Shown here one piece after another: positions 25,350 through 33,041 of a stretch of 38,474 bases of DNA. A program made the translations under genes and the position numbers. This DNA is from Actinomadura sp. CNU-125 (GTDB lineage: Bacteria; Actinomycetota; Actinomycetes; Streptosporangiales; Streptosporangiaceae). The stretch spans positions 1 to 38,474 of the forward strand of contig NZ_MKJY01000569.1 of the NCBI RefSeq assembly GCF_001942465.1, read 5' to 3'. The notes below the pieces were generated by a model. That model saw only the letters and a list, made by a program, of their open reading frames with translations, did not search any database and had not been told where the DNA came from. Numbering within the stretch: position 1 is the stretch's first letter; each line of letters opens with the position of its first letter.

Positions 25350-27161
25350 TCACATCGTGTCGAAGAGGTTGGGGCGGCCGGCGCGGAAGCGCCGGGCGTC
25401 GAGCTCCTTGAGGCCGTCCAGTTCGGGCGGCCGGTAGAGCCGCCACGTCTCGACCCGCTCCGCCGGGGAGTCGGCCGCGTCCAGCAGGGCGTTGGCCGCG
25501 GCGCGCCCGGACTCGTTGGCGCCCTCCATCGTGGCCAGGTCGATGTTCGTCCGTACGTAGTCGCCCGCCATGAACAGGTTCGGGATCGCGGTGCGGGCCT
25601 CCGGCCGGTTCGCCCAGCTCCCGACGGTGTTCACCATGAGCGGCTCGTCGTTGACGTTGCCCGCGGCGGGTGGGCTCCAGGTGATGGCGGGGTCGAGGAC
25701 CCAGGAGTGCAGCAGGTCGTCGGGCAGGACGGACCGGCCGGTGTCCTCCAGGTGGTCCTTCATCTGCGCCCAGCACTCCTTGGCGATCTCGGCCCGCGTG
25801 CATTTCTTGGCGGGTTTCCCGTACACAATTCCCGGGGTGTCCCAGTCGGAGATGTCCAGGGAGAGGCAGTCGCGACGGCGCCGTCGCCGTAGTCGCGGGG
25901 GGAGGTCGCGATCCCAGATCTTGCTCTGCAGGACCGCGGTGAGCTGCCACGGCGAGTCCATGTAGTTGATCTCCTGGCCCATGCCGCCGGGGGTGCGGCG
26001 CAGGAAGTACTGGAGGCCGTTCATCCACTCGGTGCGCAGCTCGTGCAGCGACTCCAGTTCCGGGGCGAGGGCGAGGACGGCCGGGGACAGGAGCAGCTTG
26101 GCCCGGTCGACGGGCATCGCGCAGACGAACCAGTCCGCGGCGGCGGTGCGGCGGCCGCCCGCCGCGTCCGCGAGCCGGACGGAGCGGACGCGGCCGCCGC
26201 CCGTCTCCAGCGCCTCGACGGTCTGCCCGACCTCGAACCGCACGCCGCGTCCGCGCAGGTACCGCACCCACGGGTCGATCCACGCCTCGTTGGTGGGCGC
26301 GTTCAGCATCCGGGCGAGGCCGCCGTCGGCGCCGAGGCCGAGCCCCGACAGCAGGAACGCCTCGCCCATCGCGCCGACCGTCCGGGTGCTGGCGATCCGC
26401 TCCTTGACGGCCACCAGCCCGCGCGTCAGGAACCGCGCCACGATCGCGCGGTAGTCCGCGGACGTGCCCTCGGCGCGCACGTACTCCCACCACGGGACGT
26501 TCTCCCACTCGCCGAACCGCCGCTCGTCGCTGCTGGTCAGGTAGACGATGAAGCGGTTGACGAACAGGGCGAGCTCGGACGCGGGGATGGCGGCGGCCTG
26601 CTCGATCAGGCCGGTCACCGTCTCGGTCAGCACGTCGAGGTCGAGGCCGTCGGGCGCCGTCAATTCGGGCACGATGATGTCGGACCGGCCGCCGTTGCGG
26701 GAGATCCGCGTCGAGGTGAGCGGGAGCAGGTTGTCGTGGACGCCGTTGGCGTTGCCCGCGAACGGGATGCGGCGCATCGTGTCCGGCACGTTGCGGTAGA
26801 AGCCGGGGAAGAAGCGGAACCCGTGCTCGCCCGGCAGGTCGCGGCGGCCGTCCGCGCCGGTGCCTTCCACCGGGATGCTCCGCGACTTGCCGCCCAGGGC
26901 CTTGCGCTCGAAGACGGTGACGGCGAATCCGCGTTCGGCCAGCTCGTGGGCGGCGGCCAGCCCGGCCATGCCGCCGCCCAGCACGGCGACGGTCCGTCCG
27001 CTCCGGCGGCCCGCCGCCGCGCGGGCGGACGCGCCGGGCAGCAGGACGCCCGCGCCCGCGGCGGCCGTGCCGTACAGGACGCGCCGCCGCGCGATGGCGT
27101 GCGGGCCGGATGGGTTCGTCGCGGGGTCGTCGCCGGTGGGGTGCCCGTGCGGCCTGCTCAT
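25350..27161 (-). CDS. FAD-dependent oxidoreductase (phytoene desaturase/amine oxidase type) with Tat signal
   Basis: A 603-residue flavoenzyme. The N-terminus has a twin-arginine signal (ARRRVLYGTAAAGAGVLLPG, cleavage near ARAAA), so it is probably exported folded with FAD. The dinucleotide motif is VAVLGGGMAGLAAAHELAER, followed by GKSRS and GEHGFRFFPGFYRN. The C-terminal FAD-contact region is NLFMAGDYVRTNIDLATMEGA. Residues around 423-432 read as an Arg run (RLRRRRRR) between conserved segments; in the next frame the same DNA reads RDYGDGAVA, suggesting one extra C in the six-base run at 25897-25902 and one lost base near 25870. GAGGAG precedes the ATG. It is 45 nt after the CrtC-like gene in one operon. 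The substrate may be an isoprenoid. Confidence 0.87.
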   Translation of the reverse strand: MSRPHGHPTGDDPATNPSGPHAIARRRVLYGTAAAGAGVLLPGASARAAAGRRSGRTVAVLGGGMAGLAAAHELAERGFAVTVFERKALGGKSRSIPVEGTGADGRRDLPGEHGFRFFPGFYRNVPDTMRRIPFAGNANGVHDNLLPLTSTRISRNGGRSDIIVPELTAPDGLDLDVLTETVTGLIEQAAAIPASELALFVNRFIVYLTSSDERRFGEWENVPWWEYVRAEGTSADYRAIVARFLTRGLVAVKERIASTRTVGAMGEAFLLSGLGLGADGGLARMLNAPTNEAWIDPWVRYLRGRGVRFEVGQTVEALETGGGRVRSVRLADAAGGRRTAAADWFVCAMPVDRAKLLLSPAVLALAPELESLHELRTEWMNGLQYFLRRTPGGMGQEINYMDSPWQLTAVLQSKIWDRDLPPRLRRRRRRDCLSLDISDWDTPGIVYGKPAKKCTRAEIAKECWAQMKDHLEDTGRSVLPDDLLHSWVLDPAITWSPPAAGNVNDEPLMVNTVGSWANRPEARTAIPNLFMAGDYVRTNIDLATMEGANESGRAAANALLDAADSPAERVETWRLYRPPELDGLKELDARRFRAGRPNLFDTM

Positions 27162-27206
27162 GGTGTCTCCTCGAAGTGGGGGTGAGCCCGTCCGGTCGGG
27201 ACGCGG

Positions 27207-28313
27207 TCAGGACTGCGGCAGCCGGGCCTTGAGGGTGCGGATGTGCTCGATGAGGCCGAGCGAGCCGGGGACGGTGCGGCCGAGCGACTCGGGCAGGGCG
27301 AGCAGCCCGAAGTCGAGGATGAACGGGTCCACCACGTGGAAGCTCGTGTCGATGCCGGGCCGCTCGCCCCGCAGCCCCTCGGGCGTCGCGAGCAGCGAGG
27401 ACGGGCAGGTCAGCCTGGTGGTCCGCGGGTAGGAGAACAGGCCGGACGTCCGCCAGTCCGACAGTTCGATCGACGTCATGCACCCGAAGGTCTCCTCGGG
27501 GGTCACGCGTCCCACGACGCCCTGCCAGGTGCCGTCGCCCTTCACGACGCCGCCGAGCAGCGTGGCCGTGCCGTCCGGTTCGTGGGAGACGCCCCACTCC
27601 CATCCGGAGTAGCGCTGGTCGGCGACGTTGAACCGGCCCCAGTTGTGGTCGTGGTAGCCGCGCCATCCGGTCACGTCGACGCGCTCGGACGCGCCGGGCG
27701 GCCGGAGCCAGCCGTTCACGCGGCTCGTGGCGACGGGCGCGGTCCAGTACATGGTCTGGCCGTCGTAGCGGATCGGTCCTCCCGTCACTCCGGGGAGCGC
27801 GTTGTCGAACCAGATGTCGGCTTCGGCGAACAGCCCGTGCCAGCGCAGGTGGTAGGCGCCGCGTCCGGCGTCCCACTTCAGGCTGCCCGCGCTGCTCTCC
27901 ACCACGGGACCTTCGGTCGCGGTCACCTTCGCGACGGGCTCCGGCAGGACCGTCTTCGGCCCGTCCTCGGGGTACCAGAAGATCAGCCCGGTCGGGATCG
28001 GCTCGGTGAACAGCATCGCGATGAAGGTGCGGCCCGTCGCGGGGTCCATCACGTGCGAGTACCACCACTCCGTGGTGGATCCGGGGTGCGGCCCGTCGTC
28101 GGACGGTTCGGCGAGCTTGCCGGGCACCTGCGTGAGGTCGGAGCGCTCGATGTCGGTGCGCGGGATCCATGAATCGGCGTCTTCGGCGGCCGGTGCGGCC
28201 GGTGCTCCGGCGGCCGGGAGGGCCGTGAGCGGGACGAGCGCGCCGGCCGCGAGCACGACTGCGGCGGCGGTGCGGCGGGCGGTGTGACGGGCGGCGGTGT
28301 GTCGACGTACCAC
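27207..28313 (-). CDS. Secreted CrtC/AttH-like lipocalin-type protein
   Basis: A 368-residue protein with a Sec-type signal (RRTAAAVVLAAGALVPLTAL, then AAGAPA). The mature part matches hydroxyneurosporene synthase (CrtC)/AttH proteins: STTEWWYSHVMDPATGRTF, GWRGYHDHNWGRFNVAD and GWEWGVSHEP. CrtC members hydrate carotenoid double bonds or isomerise similar substrates; the HDHNWG box is their hallmark. The start is GTG with GGAGG six bases upstream. It is first in an operon with the Tat-exported FAD oxidoreductase, so the pair may act in sequence on an extracellular or envelope lipid. Divergent from a tetR gene with an operator-like palindrome between them. Confidence 0.87.
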   Translation of the reverse strand: MVRRHTAARHTARRTAAAVVLAAGALVPLTALPAAGAPAAPAAEDADSWIPRTDIERSDLTQVPGKLAEPSDDGPHPGSTTEWWYSHVMDPATGRTFIAMLFTEPIPTGLIFWYPEDGPKTVLPEPVAKVTATEGPVVESSAGSLKWDAGRGAYHLRWHGLFAEADIWFDNALPGVTGGPIRYDGQTMYWTAPVATSRVNGWLRPPGASERVDVTGWRGYHDHNWGRFNVADQRYSGWEWGVSHEPDGTATLLGGVVKGDGTWQGVVGRVTPEETFGCMTSIELSDWRTSGLFSYPRTTRLTCPSSLLATPEGLRGERPGIDTSFHVVDPFILDFGLLALPESLGRTVPGSLGLIEHIRTLKARLPQS

Positions 28314-28404
28314 GTTGAGCCTCCTCGGCTGAGCCCCCGTGACGTCCGGCCCTCGCTGGCGAGCCGTGGACCGAGTGTGATTCGGTCTCCGGACGCTGTC
28401 AAGC

Positions 28405-28422
28405 AGAGTGTCGACACACTGT
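28405..28422. promoter_or_regulatory. Palindromic operator between the CrtC-like operon and tetR
   Basis: CAGAGTGTCGACACACTG is an 18-bp palindrome with one mismatched pair and a perfect GTGTCGACAC core. It lies in the divergent region, 32 nt before the TetR ATG. A TetR-type autoregulatory site is the natural reading. Confidence 0.55.
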
Positions 28423-28454
28423 CCGACAACGGCCGACGGAGGTACCCTGCCCCC

Positions 28455-29108
28455 ATGGCCTCCACCACGCAGCCGCGCAGGAAAGTCCGGGAGCGGCGCG
28501 AGGACGTCCGGCGCCGGGTGCTGCGCACGACCGCGGAGATGATGGCCGACGGCACGCCGTACACCGAACTGCCCGTGCAGCGCATCGCCGAGCGCGCGCA
28601 GGTGGCACGGTCCACCTTCTACCTGCACTTCCCGGACAAGAGCCGGCTGCTGATCGCGCTCGCCGAGGAGGCGGTCGAGGCGCTGTTCGGCGAGGCCGTC
28701 ATCTGGTGGCGGGCGGATCACGCCGACGGGGTGGACGGCGTCGCGCACGCCATGCGGCAGATGATCGCCGCGTACCGCGAGCACCGGCGGGTGCTGCGGG
28801 CCCTCGGCGAGGTCTCCGGGTACGACCCGGACGTCGCGGCCTTCTGGCGGCAGCGGATGCGGGGCTTCACCGAGGTCGTGCAGGCGCGGCTCGACGCCGA
28901 GCTGCGGGCGGGGACCGTCGATCCGGAGATGGACGCCGCGTCCACCGCCCAGGTGCTGATCTGGACGGTGGAGCGGACGATCTCGGCGCACTGCCACCAC
29001 GACGAAGGCGGCGGCGACGCGCGGATGGCGCGCACGCTCGCCCGGACGATCTGGCTGACGGTCTACGGTGTGCCGCCCGCGCCGCCCGTCCGGGACCGCG
29101 CCCCCTGA
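28455..29108 (+). CDS. TetR family transcriptional regulator
   Basis: A 217-residue regulator with the helix-turn-helix REDVRRRVLRTTAEMMADGT then VQRIAERAQVARSTFYLHFPDKSRLL. The ligand domain includes an acidic, His-containing segment (ISAHCHHDEGGGD). It is divergent from the CrtC-like/FAD operon and probably represses it through the palindrome at 28405-28422. The ATG at 28455 has GGAGG upstream at a long spacing (about 14 nt). Confidence 0.92.
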   Translation: MASTTQPRRKVRERREDVRRRVLRTTAEMMADGTPYTELPVQRIAERAQVARSTFYLHFPDKSRLLIALAEEAVEALFGEAVIWWRADHADGVDGVAHAMRQMIAAYREHRRVLRALGEVSGYDPDVAAFWRQRMRGFTEVVQARLDAELRAGTVDPEMDAASTAQVLIWTVERTISAHCHHDEGGGDARMARTLARTIWLTVYGVPPAPPVRDRAP

Positions 29109-29116
29109 ACGCAGTC

Positions 29117-29138
29117 GGCGGACGCCCGTGCGTCCGCC
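29117..29138. terminator. Bidirectional terminator hairpin
   Basis: Perfect 9-bp arms GGCGGACGC and GCGTCCGCC with a 4-nt loop lie between the convergent tetR and P450 genes. Confidence 0.7.
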
Positions 29139-29162
29139 GCGCGTCCCGTCGCGGTTCCCCGC

Positions 29163-30365
29163 TCAGCCGACGACGAGCGGGAGGGTCTCCCAGCCCCGGA
29201 CGGTCGAGGTCTGCCCGAGCTTCGCGCCGTCCCAGTCGACGTCCCAGACCGGCCAGCGCTTGAGGATCTCCTCCATCGCGACCCGCCCCTCCAGGCGGGC
29301 GAGCGCCGCGCCCAGGCAGTAGTGGCCGCCGAGCCCGAAGGTGAGCTGCTGGCCGAGGTCGCGGTGGATGTCGAAGCGGTCGGGGTCGGCGTGCCGCCGG
29401 TGGTCGCGGTTGGCCGAGCCGATGATGAACAGCAGGGCGCTGCCCGCCGGGACGGTCCGGCCGTGGAAGTCCGTGTCCTCGTTGACGTACCGGGCGATGG
29501 AATGCCCGGTCGGCTCGTAGCGCAGCAGTTCCTCGATCGCGTTCGGGATCAGGGACGGGTCGCCCGCGAGCTCGCGGCGCTGGTCGGGATGGTGCGAGAG
29601 CACCGCGCCGATCCAGCCGATGAGCCGTCCCGTCGTCTCGTTCCCGGCGCCCGCGACGACGCTGACGTAGGTGAGGACCTCGTCGCGGGTGAGCGTGCGG
29701 ACCTTTCCGTGCTCGTCCTCGAACTCGGCGTTGAGCAGGTCGGTCATGAGGTCGTCGGACGGGTGGTCCTTGCGCCAGTCGATGTACTCGCCGAACGCGT
29801 CGTTGGTGAGGGTCGCGCCCCCCTGGAGGTTCATCTGCCCGCCGTCTTCGGTGCGCAGGGCGTCGTCGGTCATGTCGCGGATGGCGGGCTGGTCGGCCTC
29901 GGGGATGCCGAGGAGCATGCCGATGACGCGCATCGGCATCTCGGCGCCGACCGCCTCGATGAGGTCGAAGCGGTCGGTGCCGACGAGCGGGTCGAGGACG
30001 GCGGTGCAGAAGCGCCGCACCTTGGGTTCGAGCATGCCGATGCGCCGCGGCGTGAAGACGCGGGAGAGCAGGCGGCGGTGGATGTCGTGGACGGGCGGGT
30101 CTTCGAAGATCAGGGTGCCCGACGGGATCTCCAGGCCCGACTGGATGATCTCCAGGATGTCGCCGCGGGACGAGGAGAACCTCCGCCAGTCGGGCAGGCC
30201 GCGCTCGCAGTCGGCGAACCGGCTGACCGCGTAGAAGTCGTGCTTCTCGTTGTAGTAGAGCGGTTCCTCTTCGCGGAGCCGCTCGTACATCGGGTAGGGG
30301 TTCTGAGCGAGTTTCGCGTCGTAGGGGTCCCAGTAGATCTCGCCGCCGGTCGTCACGGGCTGCAC
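29163..30365 (-). CDS. Cytochrome P450
   Basis: A 400-residue intact soluble P450. The I-helix motif is VAGAGNETTGRL, where Asn-Glu replaces the more usual Gly/Ala-Asp or -Glu before the Thr pair; the K-helix is IEELLRYEPTGHSIAR; the haem loop is LTFGLGGHYCLGAALARLEG. The N-terminus (GGEIYWDPYDAKLAQNPYPM) resembles P450s of lipid and steroid metabolism in actinobacteria, but a substrate cannot be fixed. It lies 36 nt after the CoxG-like gene and is probably in its operon. Confidence 0.95.
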   Translation of the reverse strand: MQPVTTGGEIYWDPYDAKLAQNPYPMYERLREEEPLYYNEKHDFYAVSRFADCERGLPDWRRFSSSRGDILEIIQSGLEIPSGTLIFEDPPVHDIHRRLLSRVFTPRRIGMLEPKVRRFCTAVLDPLVGTDRFDLIEAVGAEMPMRVIGMLLGIPEADQPAIRDMTDDALRTEDGGQMNLQGGATLTNDAFGEYIDWRKDHPSDDLMTDLLNAEFEDEHGKVRTLTRDEVLTYVSVVAGAGNETTGRLIGWIGAVLSHHPDQRRELAGDPSLIPNAIEELLRYEPTGHSIARYVNEDTDFHGRTVPAGSALLFIIGSANRDHRRHADPDRFDIHRDLGQQLTFGLGGHYCLGAALARLEGRVAMEEILKRWPVWDVDWDGAKLGQTSTVRGWETLPLVVG

Positions 30366-30401
30366 CTCCGGACTCGTGTGGATTCTGGCCGTATCGAGGG
30401 C

Positions 30402-31106
30402 TCAGCGGGCGGACCGGGACGCGCGCCGTCCGCGCACGCGCCGGGCGACGAGCACGCTCAGCAGCAGCAGCGTCCCGGCCGCCACGGGCGCGACGCGCTT
30501 GAGGGTTCCGCCGCCCGCGGCACCGAGCAGGTCGACCGGCGGGGCGGCCGGACGGGACGGCACCGGCGTCTCGGCCGGGCCGGACGCCCGAGCGGGCTCG
30601 GTTCCGCTCCCCTCCGCCGGGCCGGTCCCCTCTGCCGGGCCGGTACCGCCGTCGGACGGGGCACCGGCGGTCAGCTCGTCGGCGAGGTTGTCGGCGAACT
30701 GGCCGATGAGCGTGCCGGCCACCTCCGTGAGGGCGCCGCGCCCGAACTGCGCCGGCCTGCCGGTGATGGCGAGGTCGGTTTCCACGAGGACGTCGGTCGC
30801 CTCGCCGGACGGCACCAGCGTGCAGGTGACGACCGCCTTCGCGGTGCCGTTGCCGCGCAGCTCCCGGCCGGCGGCCTCCAGGACGGCGACCCCGGCCGCC
30901 TCGTCCTGGGAGACGAACGTGACGGTGCCGTTGTAGCTGAGGCCGATCGGCCCCAGCTTGACCTTGATCTTGCCGCTGTACCGGTCGCCGTCGCGTGCGG
31001 TGAGGGTCGCCCCGGGCACGCACGGCGCGATCCGCTCGATGTCGAGCAGCACTTTCCACGCCTCCGTGACCGGCACGGGGATGCTGAGGCGGTTCTCCAG
31101 CTTCAT
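30402..31106 (-). CDS. CoxG-like SRPBCC protein with C-terminal membrane anchor
   Basis: A 234-residue protein. Residues 1-145 are a CoxG/SRPBCC domain (MKLENRLSIPVPVTEAWKVL, DIERIAPCVPGATLT, GPIGLSYNGTVTFVSQDE, LIGQFADNLADEL). A Pro/Gly/Ala-rich linker with repeats of GPAEG follows, then one hydrophobic segment (RVAPVAAGTLLLLSVLVA) and a basic end (RRVRGRRASRSAR), giving an N-out or N-in tail-anchored form; the basic end suggests the C-terminus is cytosolic. CoxG recruits CO dehydrogenase to the membrane; here the neighbour is a P450, not a molybdenum enzyme. It probably heads the P450 operon, divergent from a tetR gene. Confidence 0.85.
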   Translation of the reverse strand: MKLENRLSIPVPVTEAWKVLLDIERIAPCVPGATLTARDGDRYSGKIKVKLGPIGLSYNGTVTFVSQDEAAGVAVLEAAGRELRGNGTAKAVVTCTLVPSGEATDVLVETDLAITGRPAQFGRGALTEVAGTLIGQFADNLADELTAGAPSDGGTGPAEGTGPAEGSGTEPARASGPAETPVPSRPAAPPVDLLGAAGGGTLKRVAPVAAGTLLLLSVLVARRVRGRRASRSAR

Positions 31107-31229
31107 TCGAGTTCAGTCCTTTTCGTCGCCGCGGGCCCGGCCGCTGCATGGACGGCCGTCGCCTGCGGGCCTCGACGGGGCCGTACGCTGAGGCGAAAGC
31201 CTCGTCACAACGGTCCCCGCACACCGCGC

Positions 31230-31243
31230 TAAACGACTGTTTA
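31230..31243. promoter_or_regulatory. TetR-type operator
   Basis: TAAACGACTGTTTA has perfect 5-bp inverted arms around GACT. It lies 36 nt before the tetR ATG in the divergent region with the CoxG-like gene. It resembles the site at 33687-33700. Confidence 0.5.
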
Positions 31244-31279
31244 ACAGCCCTGTTCGGGGCCGTCAAGGAGAATAGATAT

Positions 31280-31879
31280 ATGACTTCGCCTCGCCGCATG
31301 GGCAGCGCGACCTCGAAAACGCGATTCCTGCTCCTGGACATCGCCGAACGGCTGATGCTGGAGGAGGGTTATGCCGCCGTGGGGGTCCGGCGCGTGGCGA
31401 GGGAGGCCGGTGTCAACCCGGCGCTGGTCCACTACTACTTCCGCACCTTGGACGACCTTTTCCTGGCCGTGATCCGCAGGCGCTCCGAGCAGGAGCTGGA
31501 GGCGCAGGCACGCGCTCTGGACTCCGACCGCCTGCTGCACTCCCTGTGGACCTACAACAGCCATCCGGCGGGGACGCGGTTGAACGTGGAATTCATCGCG
31601 CTGTCCAACCACCGCAAAGCGGTCCGCGCCGAACTCGTCAGTTATGCCGAGCGGGCGCGCGAACTGCAAATGGAGGCGCTCACCAGATATTTGAAGGCGC
31701 GCGGAATCGACGTCGAAACATTGCCGCCGCTCGCTCTCACCGTGCTGATCTCGACGGTTTCCCGAGCGCTCGCGATGGAGGACGCCATGGAACTCACCGC
31801 GGGCCACACCGAAGCCTTGGCCCTGGTCGAGCGTTACCTGCGGACGATCGACGACGCGCCCGCCCGGGAGGCGGACTAG
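31280..31879 (+). CDS. TetR family transcriptional regulator
   Basis: A 199-residue regulator: RFLLLDIAERLMLEEGYAAV then VRRVAREAGVNPALVHYYFRTLDDLF form the DNA-binding region. AAGGAG lies nine bases before the ATG at 31280. It is divergent from the CoxG-like/P450 operon, which it probably controls through the palindrome at 31230. Ligand unknown. Confidence 0.93.
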   Translation: MTSPRRMGSATSKTRFLLLDIAERLMLEEGYAAVGVRRVAREAGVNPALVHYYFRTLDDLFLAVIRRRSEQELEAQARALDSDRLLHSLWTYNSHPAGTRLNVEFIALSNHRKAVRAELVSYAERARELQMEALTRYLKARGIDVETLPPLALTVLISTVSRALAMEDAMELTAGHTEALALVERYLRTIDDAPAREAD

Positions 31880-31886
31880 GTCTCCG

Positions 31887-31906
31887 GGGTCCGCGCGGAC
31901 CCCGCG
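31887..31906 (+). terminator. Perfect 20-bp palindrome after tetR
   Basis: CGGGGTCCGCGCGGACCCCG is perfectly self-complementary and lies 8 nt after the tetR stop, which suits a transcription terminator. Confidence 0.6.
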
Positions 31907-31947
31907 GGGGCGCACGCGGGCACGTCCCGTCCATGTCCACCTCAGAG

Positions 31948-31978
31948 AGTAGCGTTCACCTCAAGTGAGAACGTTACT
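31948..31978. repeat. Inverted repeat of unknown role
   Basis: Arms AGTAGCGTTC and GAACGTTACT (nine of ten paired, one G-T) flank an 11-nt spacer, within AT-richer DNA between two terminator hairpins. It might be an operator-like site or a remnant; no gene starts beside it. Confidence 0.4.
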
Positions 31979-32000
31979 ATCAGCGGGCGCGATCCGCGAG

Positions 32001-32031
32001 AGGCCCGGCCGCTTCGGATGCGGCCGGGCCT
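32001..32031 (-). terminator. Terminator hairpin of the M15 peptidase gene
   Basis: Perfect 12-bp arms AGGCCCGGCCGC and GCGGCCGGGCCT with a 7-nt loop lie 20 nt beyond the minus-strand peptidase stop. Confidence 0.8.
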
Positions 32032-32050
32032 CCTCCGGCGCGGTGTCCGG

Positions 32051-32716
32051 TCAGTTCTGGCCGACGTCGAACTCCCAGTGCCAGGGCTCGTACGGGTTGC
32101 TGTAGGCCCAGTCGGGGTGGATCCAGCCGTACTCCCCGGCGTTGTCCTCCAGCCACTCGAACTCGGGCGTGTCCTCCTCTTCGACGCCGCCGCACAGGTC
32201 GGCGGCCAGGCCGAGGCCGTGGTTGCTGTTGCCCGGCGCCGCGGCCATGCCCGCCGGCATGCTCTCGTACAGCTCCTCCTGCCGGTCATAGCTGCGGTAG
32301 GAGCTCCGGACGCACATCTCCTCGCCGAACTCCTCGTGGTACGCGGCGTTCAGCTTGTAGAAGGCCGCCGCCGCGTCGGCGCGCAGCGACTCGTCCTCCT
32401 GCGGCAGGGGGCACAGGTCCTCGTCGGGGATCCGCCCGTTGGAGTATTCGATCTCGGCCGCTTCCGCCGGCTCGCAGTCGGACGGCAGCACCGGCGGCGC
32501 GTCGTCCTCGCGCTCCTCCCGCTCGTCCTCGCGGTCGTCCGAGGCCGCGGGTCGCTGGCTCTGCTCGGTGTGGTTCGCCGAGAGCGTCGTGCCGCCCGGC
32601 CCCCCGGGGTCCGTGCCCCCGCCCGTCGACGCCAGCGCGACGGAACAGGCGAAGATGCCCGCGAGGGCCATACCGGCCATCGGGGCGGAGACGTTCTTGA
32701 TATGCCGACCTATCAC
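32051..32716 (-). CDS. M15 family (VanY-like) D-Ala-D-Ala carboxypeptidase
   Basis: A 221-residue exported peptidoglycan peptidase. An N-terminal hydrophobic segment (APMAGMALAGIFACSVALA) is followed by a disordered acidic linker (DDREDEREEREDD) and the M15B domain: SSYRSYDRQEELY, zinc ligands in NSNHGLGLAADLC (His and Asp) and EPWHWEF (His). It should trim stem peptides in the wall. GTG at 32716 is chosen because GGAAGGAG lies five bases upstream; the ATG at 32731 is inside the conserved 3' end of the riboswitch just before that ribosome site. Expression is expected to respond to c-di-AMP through the leader. Confidence 0.9.
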   Translation of the reverse strand: MIGRHIKNVSAPMAGMALAGIFACSVALASTGGGTDPGGPGGTTLSANHTEQSQRPAASDDREDEREEREDDAPPVLPSDCEPAEAAEIEYSNGRIPDEDLCPLPQEDESLRADAAAAFYKLNAAYHEEFGEEMCVRSSYRSYDRQEELYESMPAGMAAAPGNSNHGLGLAADLCGGVEEEDTPEFEWLEDNAGEYGWIHPDWAYSNPYEPWHWEFDVGQN

Positions 32717-32729
32717 GGCTTCTCCTTCC

Positions 32730-32910
32730 ATGCCGCCTACCGGGTTAGCTGACGGATTCGGGCATGGAAGCCGCCCTACGACGTCTCCGCGGTCTCCGCG
32801 GTCTCCTCGATCGGACGAAACGTCGATTCACCCCTGCGAGCGCGCCGCGGGCCGTCGGCCCGGACGTCGATCGCGCTGGTTCCCCGGCTCCGCGCGGCGC
32901 GCGGACTCGG
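32730..32910 (-). promoter_or_regulatory. c-di-AMP riboswitch (ydaO/yuaA leader)
   Basis: The minus-strand leader of the M15 peptidase contains the conserved ydaO blocks in order: GGGGAACCA (near 32872-32880), GGGGTGAATCGAC (32822-32834) and the 3' block CCGTCAGCTAACCCGGTAGG (about 32736-32755), directly followed by the ribosome site. In actinobacteria this class typically controls cell-wall hydrolases such as Rpf, NlpC/P60 and M15/M23 enzymes, as here. The exact 5' boundary is uncertain. It explains most of the 325-nt gap between the peptidase and the next gene. Confidence 0.85.
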
Positions 32911-33041
32911 CGTCGCCGCCGTCGTCTCATCGGGACGACGGCGGACACTGATAGCTGTTTTCGGCCCCATCTAGGGGCGATTTGGGACCTGACCGTACCA
33001 AAGACCCAAGGGAGTGCAAACAGCGAGCCAAGCGCGGGCCT

